This document shows positions 33,268-34,178 of a stretch of 34,178 nucleotides of DNA, piece after piece. The position numbers and the translations under genes are program-made. Origin of the DNA: an uncultured Lachnospiraceae bacterium. Lineage in GTDB: Bacteria > Bacillota > Clostridia > Lachnospirales > Lachnospiraceae. Each line of letters starts with the position of its first letter. Position 1 is the stretch's first letter. The DNA lies in the NCBI GenBank assembly GCA_944383965.1, contig CALWRQ010000017.1, positions 1-34,178 on the forward strand, given 5' to 3'. The notes below the pieces were generated by a model. It had not been told where the DNA came from, did no database searches, and saw only the letters and a program-made list of their open reading frames with translations.

Positions 33268-33296
33268 TTTACTGTGAAATTCTTTTGAGCTATAAT
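33268..33296 (+). promoter_or_regulatory. Distal promoter candidate for the second TTT operon
   Basis: TTTACT (33268-33273), a 17-base spacer and TATAAT (33291-33296). If it is used, the transcript has a leader of about 290 bases before tctB. Confidence 0.5.
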
Positions 33297-33409
33297 AAAA
33301 AAGTGTTAAGAAATTGCAAAAAAAGCTGTCTGAAGCTGTCAGGTTCCAAGCAGAACGGGATGTACAGAAAATAGAAAAAAAGAGCAGAATTAGTATTTAT
33401 AATTGTCAC

Positions 33410-33454
33410 TATTAGAAATAATAATTGGATTTACGGCCTCTGAAATTATATAAT
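33410..33454 (+). promoter_or_regulatory. Proximal promoter and operator-like repeat for the second TTT operon
   Basis: TTGGAT (33425-33430), an 18-base spacer and TATAAT (33449-33454). Directly upstream is the inverted repeat TATTA-GAAA-TAATA (33410-33423), a possible regulator site. Confidence 0.5.
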
Positions 33455-33592
33455 ATGTACTATGAAAGAGCCGATAAAAAAGGAAAGGAGGGAGAACGTA
33501 AAAAATTCCGCCGGAGAAAAAAATCAGGCGGGTCAGGCGGCTGTTCCAAAAGGAACCTGCAATTCAAACTAGAAAGAAAAGAGGGAATGGGT

Positions 33593-34087
33593 ATGTTTTT
33601 TAAGAAGTATGGCGACATTGTAGTAGGCGTATTTTTTATGCTCCTCTCAGCTGTCGTGATGTTTATGGCAACGCAGCTTCCCAAGTCTGCGGTCATGGAC
33701 ATCGGACCGGACTTTATGCCGATGGTGATCGGCGCAGTGACGTTCCTGCTGGCGGCGTTGCTGACATTCTTAAACGTTAAAAACTTTAAAATGCACATGG
33801 AAGAAGCTGAAGCTGCTGCAGACAGTATCGAAGAGTGCAATTACAAACGGGTGCTTTCCAGCTTCGTGCTGACGGTTGTATATGTAATGATTCTGCAGCC
33901 CGTAGGCTTTATCATTTCAACGATCATCTATCTGCCGCTGCAGATGCTGATCCTTGCTCCTGAAGACAAGAGAAAGCCGCTTCCGCTGGTAATTCTGACA
34001 GTGATCTTTACTCTGGTGGTATTCTTCCTGTTCCGTTACGGATTCAAGATCGTACTGCCGGCTGGCATCTTTACGATTAACTTATAA
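33593..34087 (+). CDS. TTT transporter small membrane subunit (TctB family), second copy
   Basis: A 164-residue hydrophobic protein with four likely helices: DIVVGVFFMLLSAVVMFMA, MVIGAVTFLLAALLTFL, the FVLTVVYVMILQPVGFIIST region and VILTVIFTLVVFFLF. The LQPVGF motif corresponds to YEPVGF of the TctB at 11779, but the two proteins are otherwise quite different. I chose ATG 33593 because GAGGG then lies seven bases before it; ATG 33587 would be too close. tctA follows after 17 bases. No tctC precedes it, so a binding protein is probably encoded downstream of the window or shared with the first locus. Confidence 0.87.
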   Translation: MFFKKYGDIVVGVFFMLLSAVVMFMATQLPKSAVMDIGPDFMPMVIGAVTFLLAALLTFLNVKNFKMHMEEAEAAADSIEECNYKRVLSSFVLTVVYVMILQPVGFIISTIIYLPLQMLILAPEDKRKPLPLVILTVIFTLVVFFLFRYGFKIVLPAGIFTINL

Positions 34088-34104
34088 AGAGGGAGGAAAT
34101 AGAT

Positions 34105-34178
34105 ATGAGTGCACTGGCAAATTTAGGCAACGCGTTTGTTGCAGTTTGTACCCCCGGCTCCCTTCTTCTGATGGCAGC
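34105..34178 (+). CDS. TTT transporter large subunit (TctA family), truncated at window end
   Basis: The ATG at 34105 after GGGAGGAAA opens a frame that stays open to the window edge. It gives MSALANLGNAFVAVC followed by a hydrophobic run. The position after tctB and the likeness to the start of the TctA at 12313 (a short amphipathic start and then a first helix) support a TctA. Only 24 codons are visible. Confidence 0.7.
   Translation, partial: MSALANLGNAFVAVCTPGSLLLMA

Larger units (their letters stand above)
33126..33592 (+). other. 467-base intergenic region between recombinase locus and tctB
   Basis: No convincing gene. It holds the recombinase promoter (33156-33185, minus), an inverted repeat TTCCGGA/TCCGGAA (33183-33189 with 33197-33203) overlapping that promoter's upstream edge, then an AT-rich stretch (33226-33480) with two rightward promoter candidates and an operator-like repeat, and finally a purine-rich leader with GC-rich repeats (CCGCC at 33508, GGCGG at 33527 and 33536) that could pair in two alternative ways. 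I see no missing cotJC 5' sequence in it. Confidence 0.6.

Noticed and set aside
1..34178. CRISPR arrays, tRNA or rRNA genes, insertion sequences
   Set aside because: I saw no regularly spaced repeats, no tRNA-like cloverleaf with a TTCGA-type arm, no rRNA sequence and no transposase gene. The serine recombinase is the only mobile-element gene found.

Overview
The window looks like a chromosomal segment of a spore-forming Gram-positive anaerobe of the Clostridia, most likely Lachnospiraceae. Support for this comes from the moderately GC-rich, purine-biased coding strand, the strong GGAGG-type ribosome sites, the gene orders hprK-murB-rapZ-whiA-crh / dnaE-pfkA and nusB-xseA-xseB-ispA-dxs-tlyA-nadK-argR-recN, a spore-coat cotJC fragment, and several tripartite tricarboxylate transporter (TTT) genes. 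Assignment below family level is not possible from the sequence alone.

Layout. (1) 1-5622: start of a divergent DUF1846 gene, then rightward genes for an AlkD-like DNA glycosylase, methionine aminopeptidase, a lipoprotein with a DUF4015 glycosidase-like domain, a DUF1653 protein and UvrC. (2) 5699-9776: hprK-murB-rapZ-whiA and an HPr-like protein with Glu instead of His at residue 15 and Ser46 kept (Crh-like), closed by a strong terminator. (3) 9788-17492: an accessory insertion containing a leftward OmpR-type response regulator, a divergent TctC-TctB-TctA transporter, a small zinc-ribbon membrane protein, a hybrid sensor kinase whose first membrane helix is broken by an in-frame TAG, and a second TctC-like lipoprotein overlapping the kinase gene. 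It reads as a transport-plus-sensing module for an organic anion. (4) 17566-22129: dnaE and pfkA with terminator. (5) 22139-30922: a long housekeeping operon from nusB to recN, with its own promoter, a structured leader and a terminator. (6) 30953-33185, leftward: the 3' part of cotJC, cut at its 5' side next to a large serine recombinase that is preceded by a coupled 51-codon ORF and a promoter resembling the mother-cell sigma-E consensus. (7) 33268-34178: promoters and leader of a second TTT operon (tctB and the start of tctA).

The most interesting system is region 6. A spore-coat gene split by a recombinase gene with a sporulation-type promoter resembles the skin element in sigK of Bacillus, so this may be an uncharacterised intervening element that excises during sporulation to rebuild cotJC. 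The 5' half of cotJC and the far end of the element are not in this window, so a simple decayed gene is not excluded. The second point of interest is the sensor kinase with the amber codon, embedded in a TctC-kinase-regulator-transporter module.
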